Shown here in pieces: positions 35,424-45,507 of a stretch of DNA of 64,000 nt. The stretch comes from Endozoicomonas sp. SCSIO W0465. Lineage in GTDB: Bacteria > Pseudomonadota > Gammaproteobacteria > Pseudomonadales > Endozoicomonadaceae. Numbering within the stretch: the first letter of the stretch is position 1; each line of letters opens with the position of its first letter. The position numbers were made by a program, and so were the translations under genes. Location of the stretch: contig NZ_CP092417.1 of assembly GCF_023716865.1 (NCBI RefSeq), positions 536,001 to 600,000 on the forward strand, given 5' to 3'. The notes beneath the pieces are model-generated. The model ran no database searches. It saw nothing but the letters and a program-made list of their open reading frames with translations, and was not told where the DNA came from.

Positions 35424-37295
35424 ATGAATAACTTAATTCCTGCTAATAATACTTTTTCTTCAGAGTCCTCTCCCATAGCAGTAGCATCATTAAATGCTGC
35501 TGATAACCAGGTAGGTGGTCAAAATCATACCCCGCAGTCTCAAGCAGCCTCTTACTCATCAGAAATCAAACCATTAGCAGATCGTTCTGCCCTTGAGACA
35601 AAAAGCATTACACCGGATGAAATGAAGGAGCTGATTTTACAACAGGATTATTCAAACGATGTTCATTACCAAGTCAAAGGCAACCTTAATCTTTCCCGTT
35701 GCATCAGCCTTACAACCTTGCCTAATAACCTCTCCGTGGGGGGCTGCCTTGATCTTTCCAGTTGCTCCAGCCTTACAACCCTGCCCGAGAACTTCTCTGT
35801 GAGAGGCAGCCTTTATCTTAGCTATTGCATCGGTCTGACGATCCTACCCGATAATCTTTTTGTGGAGGGGGACCTTCATCTTTACCATTGCACCGGCCTG
35901 ATGGACCTGCCTGACAACCTCTTCGTTGCGGGCAACATTGATCTCTCCCATTGCACCAGCCTTACAACTGTGCCCAATAGCCTTTCCGTGAGGGGTTATC
36001 TTCATCTTTCCAGTTGCACATGTCTGACGGCCCTGCCCGATAATCTTTATGTGGAGCGTGGCCTTTATCTTATCGGTTGCACCAGCCTAACGGAGTTACC
36101 AGACAACCTATCCGTGGGGGGTGACATTTATCTTACCGGTTGCATCAGCCTAACGGAGCTACCAGACAACCTATCCGTGGGACGCAACATTTATCTTACC
36201 GATTGCACCAGCCTTACAACCCTGCCTGACTGGATTACCAGGATTGGACGAACCTCTCAGGGTACAATCCGCTCTGTCTATCTTGACAATACAGGTCTGT
36301 CAGATAACTTGATTAACCGTCTGCACACCACCACGGCGCCTGATATTCAGTTTCATTTTTCCAGAAGTGCAGGACAGTCCGAACAACAGTTTTCAAACAT
36401 GGAACAAGGCTTTGCTTTCTGGCGTGATTTGGCTTCATCCGACCTGGAAATGCCAGAACTTGACCTCCGCCATGACCAGGCGACTGAACTGGTTCACTAC
36501 CTGAGTCGACTGACCAGCACTGCAGACTACCAGAACCAGGTATCCCGCCCTGTATTGGCCCAGCGGGTGATGGCGCTTATGTTGTTACTTACTGTGAATG
36601 ACCGGGTTCGGGAAGATGCTCTGCGACACATAAACCAAGCCCTCAGTTCCTGTGATGACCGGATCATCCTGGCTCTGGATGATCTGGAAACGTTGCAATT
36701 ACGCCATTGGGCGGAAACACTGGCCTTTGAAAACCGTGATCCTCACGAATTAAAATCATTAGGCCTGCAAATGATGCGCCTGGATGTGGTGAAACGAATT
36801 GCCCGTGACCATATGAAGACCCTAAGCTGGGTGGATGAAATTGAAGTAGAGCTGGCTTTTCAGATTGGTGTACGCCAGCAGCAACTGGACCTGCCCGGTT
36901 CAACTCAGCATATGTTTTTTAGAGGGTGCGCCTATGTGTCGGATCAGGATATCGCCAACGCTGTTCAGCAAGTGAATACCCAATGTTCCGGGGCTGAATT
37001 TGAGGCCTATCTCGAACAGTGGGCACCCTGGCAAAAATTTCAGCGCTTGCAAGCCGTACCGTCTTTTGACCAACTGCCACCAAAAACCGTAGCCCGTATT
37101 GATAACTGTATTATATGTACAGAAAAAACCGGTGAAATGGTTGCACTGGGCGATACCCATCTGGATTACAACACCCTGGTTAAGGCTTACGTGGAAAATG
37201 GTAAGAATCCGTTAACCAATACCCCTTTGGACTGGTCAAGCGTTGTACGGCTCTTGAAGGAAGATATGATCGTAATTCAATCTGGAATTTTCTGA
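35424..37295 (+). CDS. LRR-NEL-U-box-like putative E3 ubiquitin ligase, copy 8
   Basis: Last copy of the array, 623 residues with nine LRRs (about residues 80-275). NEL Cys410; tail CxxC at Cys562/Cys565. N-terminus equals copy 4. The C-terminus departs from the family after KEDM: the gene ends IVIQSGIF because the conserved 3' sequence stops near 37270 and unrelated DNA begins. The change is only eight residues beyond the U-box-like tail, so the protein should remain functional. This junction is the right edge of the array and lies next to a zone of IS relics. Confidence 0.85.
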   Translation: MNNLIPANNTFSSESSPIAVASLNAADNQVGGQNHTPQSQAASYSSEIKPLADRSALETKSITPDEMKELILQQDYSNDVHYQVKGNLNLSRCISLTTLPNNLSVGGCLDLSSCSSLTTLPENFSVRGSLYLSYCIGLTILPDNLFVEGDLHLYHCTGLMDLPDNLFVAGNIDLSHCTSLTTVPNSLSVRGYLHLSSCTCLTALPDNLYVERGLYLIGCTSLTELPDNLSVGGDIYLTGCISLTELPDNLSVGRNIYLTDCTSLTTLPDWITRIGRTSQGTIRSVYLDNTGLSDNLINRLHTTTAPDIQFHFSRSAGQSEQQFSNMEQGFAFWRDLASSDLEMPELDLRHDQATELVHYLSRLTSTADYQNQVSRPVLAQRVMALMLLLTVNDRVREDALRHINQALSSCDDRIILALDDLETLQLRHWAETLAFENRDPHELKSLGLQMMRLDVVKRIARDHMKTLSWVDEIEVELAFQIGVRQQQLDLPGSTQHMFFRGCAYVSDQDIANAVQQVNTQCSGAEFEAYLEQWAPWQKFQRLQAVPSFDQLPPKTVARIDNCIICTEKTGEMVALGDTHLDYNTLVKAYVENGKNPLTNTPLDWSSVVRLLKEDMIVIQSGIF

Positions 37296-37533
37296 TTTAT
37301 ATACCATTATCTTAAACATTATTTTTTATTAGCCTTCATTAATATAGTTCCATAACTAGTTCCCATCCAAAAACTATAGCCCTTGGGCCACGTAGCCTAC
37401 AGAGATTTGACGTGCTCTGAATTTACAGGAAAATCACATCAACTCCGCTGTAGCCCCCGAAAACTGGTTGAAAAAGGCGTCAAAACAAAACTTGATTTTT
37501 TCCCTCTAAGCCTTGGCACGCATAGGCTGCAGA

Positions 37534-37551
37534 GTTTTTGGACGAGAACTA
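37534..37551. repeat. Relic of an ISNCY-type terminal repeat
   Basis: GTTTTTGGACGAGAACTA is the exact reverse complement of 63213-63230, the outer end of the ISNCY-type element at the window edge. No transposase sequence lies beside it here. Confidence 0.6.
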
Positions 37552-37781
37552 ACTAACTGTAACTTTGTCGTCTGAGGTGCTCTTGGAAGAGGGTCCGCTG
37601 CATGCAAAAAGCCTTAGGCAATTTTATGGTAATGAAAATAGGTGGGCAAAGAGGGCGTTAGGGTATTTATCTCAGGCAGATTAATACCTCTGACTATATC
37701 AACAGTCCTCCATTTAATGGACATTTACCAGTCACTAAGTAGCTGGCCATATGGAATCGAATATTTCTGGCTACTTATGTA

Positions 37782-37830
37782 GAGCTGTTCGGAATAGAGC
37801 AATATACCTTTGCTGGTGCTGAATGGTTAC
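37782..37830. repeat. Inverted relic of the IS66-type element's left end
   Basis: Read on the minus strand this 49-bp stretch starts GTAACCATTCAGCACCAGCA and continues to GAGCTC-like sequence, closely matching the first 50 bp of the intact element beginning at 37881 (GTAACTATTCAGCACTGAGC). The two ends face away from each other, 50 bp apart. Confidence 0.75.
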
Positions 37831-37880
37831 AAAAAAAGAATAGCGTCTGATTTATCTGTATATCTGTCAGTAAAAATAAT

Positions 37881-39488
37881 GTAACTATTCAGCACTGAGC
37901 AAAGGCATATTACAGTAATTCCGAACAGCTCTATGAAGTGATTGATATATGTCCATTCCCTGTTTTCTGGCAGACGACAAATAGCTGCGAATCCGTGCAA
38001 ACATAGAACCACCGTCTGCACTCCTGAAGCAGCCTGAGATTTTCTGCTTTAACTTGGCCATTCGAACATCCCGCTCACTGCCATTGTTATCGAAGGGAAT
38101 GGTAAAATCTGACATGAAGCGCAGTGTCTCAGCCTTGAACTCAGTGAGTCGTTTGAAGAGATTGTAAGCTTTAGTATTCTTGACTTTCTTGCGCTTAAGC
38201 TCCTCTCGTTGCTTCTCCATATAGACGACTTCTTTCATTAGAGCCCGCTGAAGCAACCGGTCATAAATCTTCTCGATTCGTTCACAGACAACACTTGGCA
38301 TCTGTAGCATACCTATGGTCTTAAAGCCCTTGCAGTAATGCCAGGAAAGCCTCAGTAGCTTCATCAATCGCAACGCCAGTTGATTGCTGTCCCTATCAAC
38401 AACACCCAAAAGCTCCCTCAGGTGATGGGCATTGCAAAGTACGTGAGTTGCCGCATATGCAAAATAGGATTTCCAATGATCATGAACCAGAACGCCTGCA
38501 AATGTTAGCAGTATGCCCATCGTGTCCATGGCCTCACGACCTCGCTTTTCAGACAAGTAGTAGAGCGTCCATTGTTCATCCCGCATAACGTGTAGCCAGT
38601 GCAAAGAGCCCTCGGCCCGCATACCCGTTTCATCGGCTCCGGCAACAGACGATTCCCGCAAGGCGTCACGAATAACCTCTTCAGTAGAAGCCAGATTTTC
38701 ATAGGTTCTGGCCACAAAATTGGCGACAGTGCCTGCACTTACACTCATTTTATAGAGAGTATTAAAATACTCTGACACGCGCTTAAAAGGCAGGAAATGG
38801 TATTGGTTAAGATAGACGGCCATAGCCTGTGTGGCTGAGCCATATTGTGCGGCAGCGGTAACACCTTCCGGGAATTCAGCCTGATTCCGACAACCACAAG
38901 TGCAGATTTTTACTTCAGCTCTATGGGCCGTTACTTCAAATTCACCCGGTCTCCCTGGTTCAAACACCTGTCGTTCAATATATTTGACCGGCTCACTATC
39001 AAGAAGAGACGCCTGACATTTATTGCATTCTTTAACCGGAAGGTACTCAATATAGTCAGGGATATCGACCTGTTTAAGACAAGTGCCCTGATGCCCTTTC
39101 TTTCCACCGGCTTTATTACCAGAAGACTGTCTCAGACTTTTAGGATTGGGTTTTTCATCCGATGGATCGGTACCTTTATCTGCGGAAAGGTCGTCAGAAT
39201 GATCTGGAGAATTACTGTTTTTACAAGGTTTTTGATAACCATCAGACGATGGCGGCTTGCTGCTGTTTTGACTGTTCTTGCCAACCTTTTCTTCCAATTC
39301 TCGACATCGCTCTTCCAGACAGGCAACTCTCATCCGCAGCTCTGCATTCTCTTTCAAGAGAATCTCAGCCGACATAGTTGCGGGTAGTTCTGGAATCATG
39401 CTGGCGAATATTGTGGAAAAATGGTGCTTAAGAGGATGGTATAAAAATCAGAAAATTCCAGATTTATGTGGGGGTGCTGAACAGTTAC
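37881..39488 (-). mobile_element. IS66-family element, single-ORF type, with target duplication
   Basis: 1608 bp. The ends are short inverted repeats starting GTAACT-A/G-TTCAGCAC (37881 onward and 39488 backward). A perfect 8-bp direct repeat AAAATAAT flanks the element (37873-37880 and 39489-39496). Both the GTAA tip and the 8-bp duplication fit IS66. It is different from the element at 22878-24604. Confidence 0.9.
37885..39399 (-). CDS. IS66-family transposase (TnpC)
   Basis: 504 residues. N-terminal coiled coil (about residues 12-40, LLKENAELRMRVACLEERCRELEEKVG), then the Ser/Pro-rich linker with NSSKPPSSDG typical of IS66 proteins, a zinc-ribbon-like region (CNKCQ and CTCGC), and the catalytic domain: SVAGADETGMR, HDHWKSYF with CNAHHLREL, and the terminal PFDNNGSERDVRM motif with the last acidic residue. 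The frame is complete; the stop lies four bases inside the left end. Confidence 0.92.
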   Translation of the reverse strand: MIPELPATMSAEILLKENAELRMRVACLEERCRELEEKVGKNSQNSSKPPSSDGYQKPCKNSNSPDHSDDLSADKGTDPSDEKPNPKSLRQSSGNKAGGKKGHQGTCLKQVDIPDYIEYLPVKECNKCQASLLDSEPVKYIERQVFEPGRPGEFEVTAHRAEVKICTCGCRNQAEFPEGVTAAAQYGSATQAMAVYLNQYHFLPFKRVSEYFNTLYKMSVSAGTVANFVARTYENLASTEEVIRDALRESSVAGADETGMRAEGSLHWLHVMRDEQWTLYYLSEKRGREAMDTMGILLTFAGVLVHDHWKSYFAYAATHVLCNAHHLRELLGVVDRDSNQLALRLMKLLRLSWHYCKGFKTIGMLQMPSVVCERIEKIYDRLLQRALMKEVVYMEKQREELKRKKVKNTKAYNLFKRLTEFKAETLRFMSDFTIPFDNNGSERDVRMAKLKQKISGCFRSADGGSMFARIRSYLSSARKQGMDIYQSLHRAVRNYCNMPLLSAE

Positions 39489-39554
39489 AAAATAATTAAA
39501 AGGCTGGCCAACACATTGTTCCATATTAACCAACCAAGATAAAGGTAACAGTTA

Positions 39555-39887
39555 ATGAACAACCAGATAGTACCAACGACAGCTACTTATCTGAACACAT
39601 ACACTGCTGAGAGCATTAAAAACGATTTATCCGAACCATCAAGCAAAAAGAAATTTCTGTCCTATCGAACAAATGCTGAGTCAGATGTCCAGAAACTGAT
39701 TAATAAAAACCAGGCAGAAACCAAGGTTCTGGAAGGCAAGATAAAAAATATGCAAAAGAAATTAACTGAATGCCTCCAACATCGTACCCATATGCAGTTT
39801 TCATTAAACCACCCTCTGTCTCTGGTCAGAACGCTCCTCAAAGCACTACTCAAAGCACCACTCAAAACCGCAATAGCTCTGTCATAA
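39555..39887 (+). pseudogene. 5' fragment of a broken large gene (coiled-coil N-terminus)
   Basis: Starts at an ATG with AAAGG upstream. Residues 40-75 form a coiled coil (DVQKLINKNQAETKVLEGKIKNMQKKLTECLQH) that corresponds to EKLSQLRQQLHLLEKKFAACLDQ at the start of the intact 47569-50088 protein. After LQH the match continues in another frame (see next entry), so a frameshift near 39785 ends the gene early. Function unknown. Confidence 0.6.
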
Positions 39888-40471
39888 ATTCCATTGCTAA
39901 CAAACCGCACACACCTTTATCCGAAAACTTAACTGCCTCTGGTGTCAACCCGGAAATCACACGACGACCACCTGACTCTGCAACTGACGGCACTGGCTCA
40001 TCACCTGACTTATTAGCTGCTGATAATACAGACCATGCCCGTGCTTTCACACCATCAATACCAACACATACAACCGTTAACGACAATTCAGTAACGGCTG
40101 CAACAACCCAGTCAGAAGCCACAACCCGGGCGACCAATGCAACAAGCGCACTTATCCCGACGACTGCCCTCCCCCCATTAGGGGAACTGGTTTCCAATAG
40201 TGTGAAACTCACCATACTGGCATCACTGAAAGACAGGCTGGCAGAGTATCAACAACAGCTCAACAGGCACGCAGCAAATACCCAGCCTTACCAGGGGAAT
40301 GTCACCGGGCTAGCTCAGCAGCCAGGTAAAATCGTCGGTGTACGTCCGGATGATCCAGTTTTGCCAATCCGTCAGCAGCAACCACAACCAACAGTTGACT
40401 TGTCCCAGTTAATAGCAAGTATTGAAAAAAGAGTGGAAATGTATGAATTATTCAATCTGGTAAGTAGTTAA
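39770..40471 (+). pseudogene. Second fragment of the broken gene, cut by an IS630-type element
   Basis: In this frame KPPSVSGQN picks up where the previous fragment left off (compare APSSVGQN in the intact relative). It is a Thr/Ser/Pro-rich linker followed by a helical stretch (SLKDRLAEYQQQLNRH) and ends in stop codon bases contributed by the inserted element, whose left end is at 40467. The ATG at 39782-type positions is unlikely to be used. Confidence 0.6.
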
Positions 40472-41641
40472 AAGTTTGCTTATGGATATTTTGATCGTAC
40501 TATCAGGCAGACAAAGAAAGAGATCCTTAATCTATTATAAGTGGGTCTTGAACTAAAACGTCCCCAACCTATGAAGTATGTCAATATCACTGATGAAGCT
40601 GTTGTATTAACTTTGAAATACGCCAAGCACTACGGCCCTCTGAGGTGTATCAGGGAAAGAGCTCATGGTCTTCTATTGAGTAATCGAGGCTTTACCCTTG
40701 AGCAAATTGCAGAAATCCTTGAGATTAAATATCAGACCGTTTCCCAATGGATTGATGATTGGGAGGACTATGGTATTCGTGCATTGTATAAGAAACATGG
40801 TGGTGGAAGATCTTGCATATATGATGAATCTGAAGTGCAACGCATAAAAGAGTTAGTAGCAGAAGAGCCTCGTCGTTTATCGTATGTAAAATCCAAAATT
40901 GAGGATGAGACCGGTAAATCCTCATCAAAACTTACTCTGGCCAACATCGTAAAAAAGTTAGGACTGGTTTACAAAAGACTCCGTAAATCGTGCAAACATA
41001 AACGGGACGAAGAGCATTTCCAGCGTTGTAAAACTGCACTGAAAGACGCCCAGGAAGCTGAGCGCAAAGGGTTAATAAACTTGTTTTATTTTGATGAGTC
41101 CGGATTTACTCAAGAACCTTGTGTGCCATATGGCTGGCAGGAAAAAGGAAAGCAGCTCAGAATTCCATCAGTCAAAAGTAAGCGCATCAACGTGCTGGGC
41201 TTTATGAATCGGAGCTGTGAGCTGTTTCATTACCCTGTTGTGGGCTCTGTGAATAGTGATACAGTGATTGCAGCCTTTGACGACTTCGCAGAGAAAATGG
41301 AGGATGAAAAATACAGTTCAAATGACCGCTACACCGTAGTTATGGTGGACAATGCCAGTATTCATACCAGCAAAAAGTTTCGTGACAGAATCGCTGACTG
41401 GACTCTTGAGAAAAAGTTACTGATCTGCTTTCTTCCAACATATTCACCTGAACTCAATCTGATTGAGATCCTGTGGAGGAAAGTAAAGTATGAATGGCTC
41501 AATCTATTGTCAATCAAGAGTTTCACGGAATTTGAAAAGGAAGTTGAACGAGTGTTCGCTTCATTTGGAGAGAGTCATATGATTTCGTTTGCAAATACTA
41601 AATAATCGTTCAGTCAATTTATCCGAAAGCAAATTATCAAC
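40467..41641 (+). mobile_element. IS630-family element inserted at a TA
   Basis: 1175 bp with imperfect 22-bp terminal inverted repeats (17 of 22 match; GTT-x-A-x-A-x-TTTGCTT-x-x-GGATA) flanked by TA on both sides (40465-40466 and 41642-41643), the standard target of the IS630/Tc1 superfamily. It lies inside the broken gene: coding sequence continues on the far side of the right end. Confidence 0.85.
40541..41605 (+). CDS. IS630-family transposase
   Basis: 354 residues from a GTG, or 344 from the ATG at 40571. A helix-turn-helix lies at about residues 50-80 (FTLEQIAEILEIKYQTVSQWI), followed by a winged-helix-like region. The DDE catalytic domain shows FYFDESGF, VVMVDNASIH and YSPELNLIEILWRKVK, the three acidic positions in the expected order. 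The reading frame is intact. Confidence 0.92.
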   Translation: MGLELKRPQPMKYVNITDEAVVLTLKYAKHYGPLRCIRERAHGLLLSNRGFTLEQIAEILEIKYQTVSQWIDDWEDYGIRALYKKHGGGRSCIYDESEVQRIKELVAEEPRRLSYVKSKIEDETGKSSSKLTLANIVKKLGLVYKRLRKSCKHKRDEEHFQRCKTALKDAQEAERKGLINLFYFDESGFTQEPCVPYGWQEKGKQLRIPSVKSKRINVLGFMNRSCELFHYPVVGSVNSDTVIAAFDDFAEKMEDEKYSSNDRYTVVMVDNASIHTSKKFRDRIADWTLEKKLLICFLPTYSPELNLIEILWRKVKYEWLNLLSIKSFTEFEKEVERVFASFGESHMISFANTK

Positions 41642-43384
41642 TACTTATTCATTGTTTCCTCCTTCGCTGAGACTATTAAAAAATCCTTCCCGGCGGTTGC
41701 CAGAGTTTATGACAATGAACTGAAACAGCTCACTGATCAAATAAGTAATTACATCCTGAACCACGACCGGGGTGACACAAAAAGTGAAAGAACAAGAAGA
41801 GGAATTACCAAAGAATTGACTGAGGCTCTGCTTGAAGCACTGATTAAGTTTGAGAAAGCGCCAATGACTGCAGAAATGAAAGTGTTCTTCAAAGGCTTTG
41901 AAGAAAGGCGAGATGGTTACAACAGGGCCCTCTATAATGACGATAGCCTCATTGAGGATCCTGCATTTAAAGAGATGCTTGAATTGATGAAAAATAAAAA
42001 TACAATGATTAGAGGGCTGAAAAAGTACAGTAGTGAAATTGAACAGGCCATAGCTGACAGTAATTATTATCGAGTTGGCCAACTAACCTTCAGTGTTAAT
42101 GTACTTCATCACAAAGTAATGACCACCCCTGATGATTACGTATCAAACAATCCTTATCTTGATCTGTTAATCAGGATCAGAAAGCTTGAAGTAAAGCAGC
42201 TTAATGACTTGAAATCACTGACCGATAAGGCAGCTGCCTCGGTCCCTCTAAATGAATTCTTTACCGAATGGTTTGTCCAGGATGCCTTAAACCTGGCATT
42301 CAATGATTTCTCCATAAAAGGGTTTTGTGCCGGGGGGTTATTTGCCACAGCCATTGCCGGTCGTTATGGGATGTTCACCAATTCAATAGTGAGTCTGGCA
42401 AATGCATTGTTATATGGTTTCGATTACAGTCGATTCCCGCTCCAGGTCAGAATGGTCTTACAGGATGCATTATTTTACGGGGTCCCTATACCATACAACC
42501 ATGTCGATTCAATGGGCCTGGATGAAGGAATCATATATATCGACGAGATAATCAAAAAAGCAGCTCAAGTGGCGGAAAAACTGCAGGAACTGAGTAAAAA
42601 CATACAGTACGGTTATAATTCAATTAGTAATCTGATCGATAAAATGTTAGCACAGATTCCGATCGACAGTCTTGGTACCGAGCTGGTTCAATTTGTGGTT
42701 TTTCCTGTTGTAAATCACGTCTGTTACTTTGCTTTCAGCAAAAGTAACAATCTCTTCAGGCTCATTGTTCAAGATCACTATACCGGTGTAACCACGGTTA
42801 CCGGAACCACTCTGGAGCAGCTAAAAACCGCCATAATAAATGCGCTGGAGCCATTCGCTCAAACTTTTAACATACCACTGAACTCCGGGCCTGATACTGC
42901 CCTCCTTCCCGGTAGAGGCTTCGGTCAACTGACCGACTCTTTGCTGGATCCACTGGAAAGCATGGAACTGATCAAGGATTCAGCACTAACCGTTAAAGAT
43001 ATCATGACCCACACCCCATCCCAACTCAAAGAACTTGACCAGGAAAGAACCCGGGCCATGACTAAAAAATACCTTGAGACCGTCAGTGAGGATGCCAACC
43101 GGAAGCTTCTGAAAATCAACCTGAAATCCCTGTCAGAATCAGAGTCAAAGGATCTGGCAAAGTTCGCGCAATTACCCATGGTTATGCTGATGCGGGAAGT
43201 GCTTACAGCTCTCGAATTGGATCCGAATCCTGCTCAATTCTTCGGTGACTCAAAATTTACCGACTTACAGTTGATGAATGCCCACGTTATTACAACGCTG
43301 AATAACATTGCCGAACATCAGGCCAGCCACCCGAAAAAAACTGCTGATACCGATGCCCAATCAGCGCCGCAGGGTGCAGACTGA
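41642..43384 (+). pseudogene. Third fragment: helical domain of the broken gene
   Basis: The frame is open right from the IS630 junction, before the first usable start (TTG at 41816), so it is the continuation of the interrupted gene. About 580 residues, mostly helical and charged, with one hydrophobic patch (FCAGGLFATAIAGRYG). The beginning (SFAETIKKSFPAVARVYDNELKQL) resembles SAGTITRLFNEGIAETCNRTLTQI in the intact relative. Removing the IS does not restore one frame with the upstream part, so other small indels exist. It could still be expressed from 41816. Confidence 0.5.
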
Positions 43385-43706
43385 CCTGGCCACCAGCACT
43401 GCCGGAGAGCTGGTCAAGCTGGGTATTGAAAGAGACTTCAGCTTGCTTGACCCAGAGCCGGTCGCTGATGCCATTGCCGCACCACCGGGCGGGGCCCATG
43501 CAGCACCCGAAAGCCAGGCCAGCGGTGAATCCACCAGTATGGGTGGATACATCGCCGGTGGGATCGGCAGCTTTGCCGGTACGGTTGGCGGGGCATTGAC
43601 GGCATTCAAGATAGCCTGCCCCGGCTGCCTGTCAGAATTGGCCAGTGAACTCACCGAGAATGTTGGCGAAAGACTGACAAACGTCGTTGGCCAGATATCT
43701 CAAAAG

Positions 43707-43820
43707 GTAGGTGAGAAAGTTGGGAAGAAACTTGGGGAAAAACTTGGCAAGGAAGTCGGAAAGAAAGTTGGAGAAAAAGCCGGAGAAGAAACTGGGGAAG
43801 AAGTTGGAAAAAAAGCTGGA
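43707..43820 (+). repeat. Glycine-zipper coding array (12-bp period)
   Basis: Ten Gly codons occur at exactly 12-base steps from 43710 to 43818, giving a V/L/A-G-K/E-K/E tetrapeptide repeated ten times. A helix with this pattern has Gly on nearly one face, as in oligomerising or membrane-inserting helices. Confidence 0.8.
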
Positions 43821-43939
43821 AGCGAAGCCCTTAAAAAGGGCGCAAAGAAAGCTGGTGAGGAAGCTGTCAAAAAACTAGCAAAACAGGCCCTTAAATGCAA
43901 ACGGTCAATTGGCGGCTGTGGCCGTCAGGGAGACGGCGA

Positions 43940-44095
43940 TGGTGAAGGTGGTGAAGGTGGTGAAGGTGGTGAAGGTGGTGGTGGAGGTGGCGCAGCTGGA
44001 GCGGGTGCTGGAGCGGGAGCAGGTGCCGGTGTCGGAGCGGGCGCTGGAGCTGGAGCCGGTGCTGGAGCCGGCGCTGGTGGCGCAGCCGCTGGTGG
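43940..44095 (+). repeat. Gly/Glu then Gly/Ala low-complexity tract
   Basis: Tandem GGTGAAGGT-type 9-bp units (E-G-G) give way to a long GCTGGAGCG-type run (A-G). It is the sort of tract prone to slippage and may explain some of the frame changes around it. Confidence 0.8.
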
Positions 44096-44526
44096 TGTCG
44101 TGGTACATAAAGCAGCCAAGGCATTAGAAAAGTCGGTCAAGGGTAGAAAAGACGCTGTTGACAAACACAAAAACGATCAACAAAAACAGTCTGACAAGCA
44201 AACCACTCAAGGCTCAGTGGCAAAAACACAGCCACCAGTAAAACAGGCAGTTGTCGCAGAGCACACCACGCTGCAGCCATTAACAGAGCCAGTGACATCA
44301 TCAACCGCCGGGAACAGCAACAGTGCAAATGCAGGTATTGCCATTGTTCCAGATAGCACAACGGCTGCTTCACCAGTGACAGAAACCTCAACCGCGATTT
44401 CAACCGCTGCACAGACCGGACAAACCAGTCCGTCAACCGCACCAGCCCCTGACTCTACTGGACAGACAGTTACCCCCGGTTTCAAAGCCAGCTCAACCGA
44501 TTCTTCATCATTGACGACGACCTCAA

Positions 44527-45507
44527 TTGGTACGACAGCCGAACAAACAACAACGCAACAATCAGTCACTCAAGAAAAAGCACAATCAACGGCCGGTAGC
44601 ACAGAACTCCGGGGCACTACCCATATTCCGGATAGCACAATTGGCTGCCTCATCGTTGACAGAAACCGCAACATCCACAGGAACAGGCCAATCAGCAGCA
44701 TCAACAACCCCGCCAGCAGTTGCCACGACAACTCAGACGACCATTGACAAACAAACAAGACATCAATCGACAACCGGAAAAATAGCATCATCAACCTCTG
44801 AAACCACCGCAACCAACGGTGACTCTGATCTATCTGACAGTACAACGGCGTCTCCAACCTCAACAGCAGTCAAGGAGGCTACAGCGCAACATTCGGTAAC
44901 AGCAGCGCCGGCATCCGACAGCACCCTACAAGAAAAGATCGCTATTATTTCCAATCATACCAACTCAACTGAAAACACAACGGACACTGCAACGACAAAT
45001 GCTACGCCTTTGCCGCAGGTTGAATCTGATACCAAACAACGACTGCAGGGAGTTATCAAATCATTCACAGAAAAAAGCAAAACAATCCATTCACGATTCA
45101 ATAAACAGATGGCCAGAACCTATACCTCGACACGCAACCAGGTTCGCCGGGCACCAAAAACCTTGGGGCAACCGCTAGACAGTTTTCAAAAAGGGATTCT
45201 TCTGGGGGATTCACTGAACAAACTGAATCAACAATTCAGCAACGATTTCCTGACTATTTATCAATCGGCTCACCGGTTCATGAAGTCTCTGCGCTCGGTT
45301 CCGATCAGTGAAAATAACCGTCGTGCTGCCCAATCCATGATCAGTGCCAGGGTAATGTCCGAGTTCCAGACAATGTATGCCACGTTCAGCGATATACGTT
45401 TGCAGATGTTGTCAGACCTGGGTTATACCGACCAACAACCGCTGGACCGTGCCACCATTATCCAACTGGCGTCTGGTCCCATGTCCCTGCTGCAGCCGTC
45501 TCCGTGA
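44527..45507 (+). pseudogene. Fifth fragment, related to the middle of the intact 47569-50088 protein
   Basis: The true homologous stretch starts near 44645 (AASSLTETATS), not at the first ATG-like codon. Residues about 165-310 (LDSFQKGILLGDSLNKLNQQFSNDFLTIYQSAHRFMKSLRS) align with QRSIQKRIALGDGLNSIKRQFSHHFLDIYQLAHNASQSVRS in the intact gene. The end overlaps the next fragment by four bases. Confidence 0.6.

Larger units (their letters stand above)
37296..37880. other. Gene-free stretch with IS relics
   Basis: No gene is visible in these 585 bases. Two IS-end relics can be seen: an 18-bp match to the ISNCY-type end at 63213-63230 (here 37534-37551, inverted) and an inverted copy of the IS66-type left end (37782-37830). 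Two imperfect direct copies of a CCTTGG-x-CACG-AGGCT-CAGAG segment lie near 37380 and 37510. This looks like a scar left by repeated insertion and deletion at the array edge. Confidence 0.6.
43308..44747 (+). pseudogene. Fourth fragment: glycine-zipper and Gly/Ala-rich region
   Basis: It overlaps the previous fragment by 77 bases in another frame; the sequence flows from QGAD in the previous frame to LATSTAGELVKLG here, pointing to a frameshift near 43380. Contents: a Gly-rich hydrophobic stretch (GGYIAGGIGSFAGTVGGAL), ten Gly at exact four-residue spacing among Lys/Glu pairs, an Ala/Gly tract, and a Thr/Ser-rich linker. At about 44640 the frame is lost again: PDSTI continues as AASSLTETATSTG one base over. 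No function recognised. Confidence 0.5.

Noticed and set aside
43891..44170. Several minus-strand His/Leu/Arg-rich or Ala/Pro-rich frames
   Set aside because: They are artefacts of the Gly/Ala low-complexity tract read in other frames.
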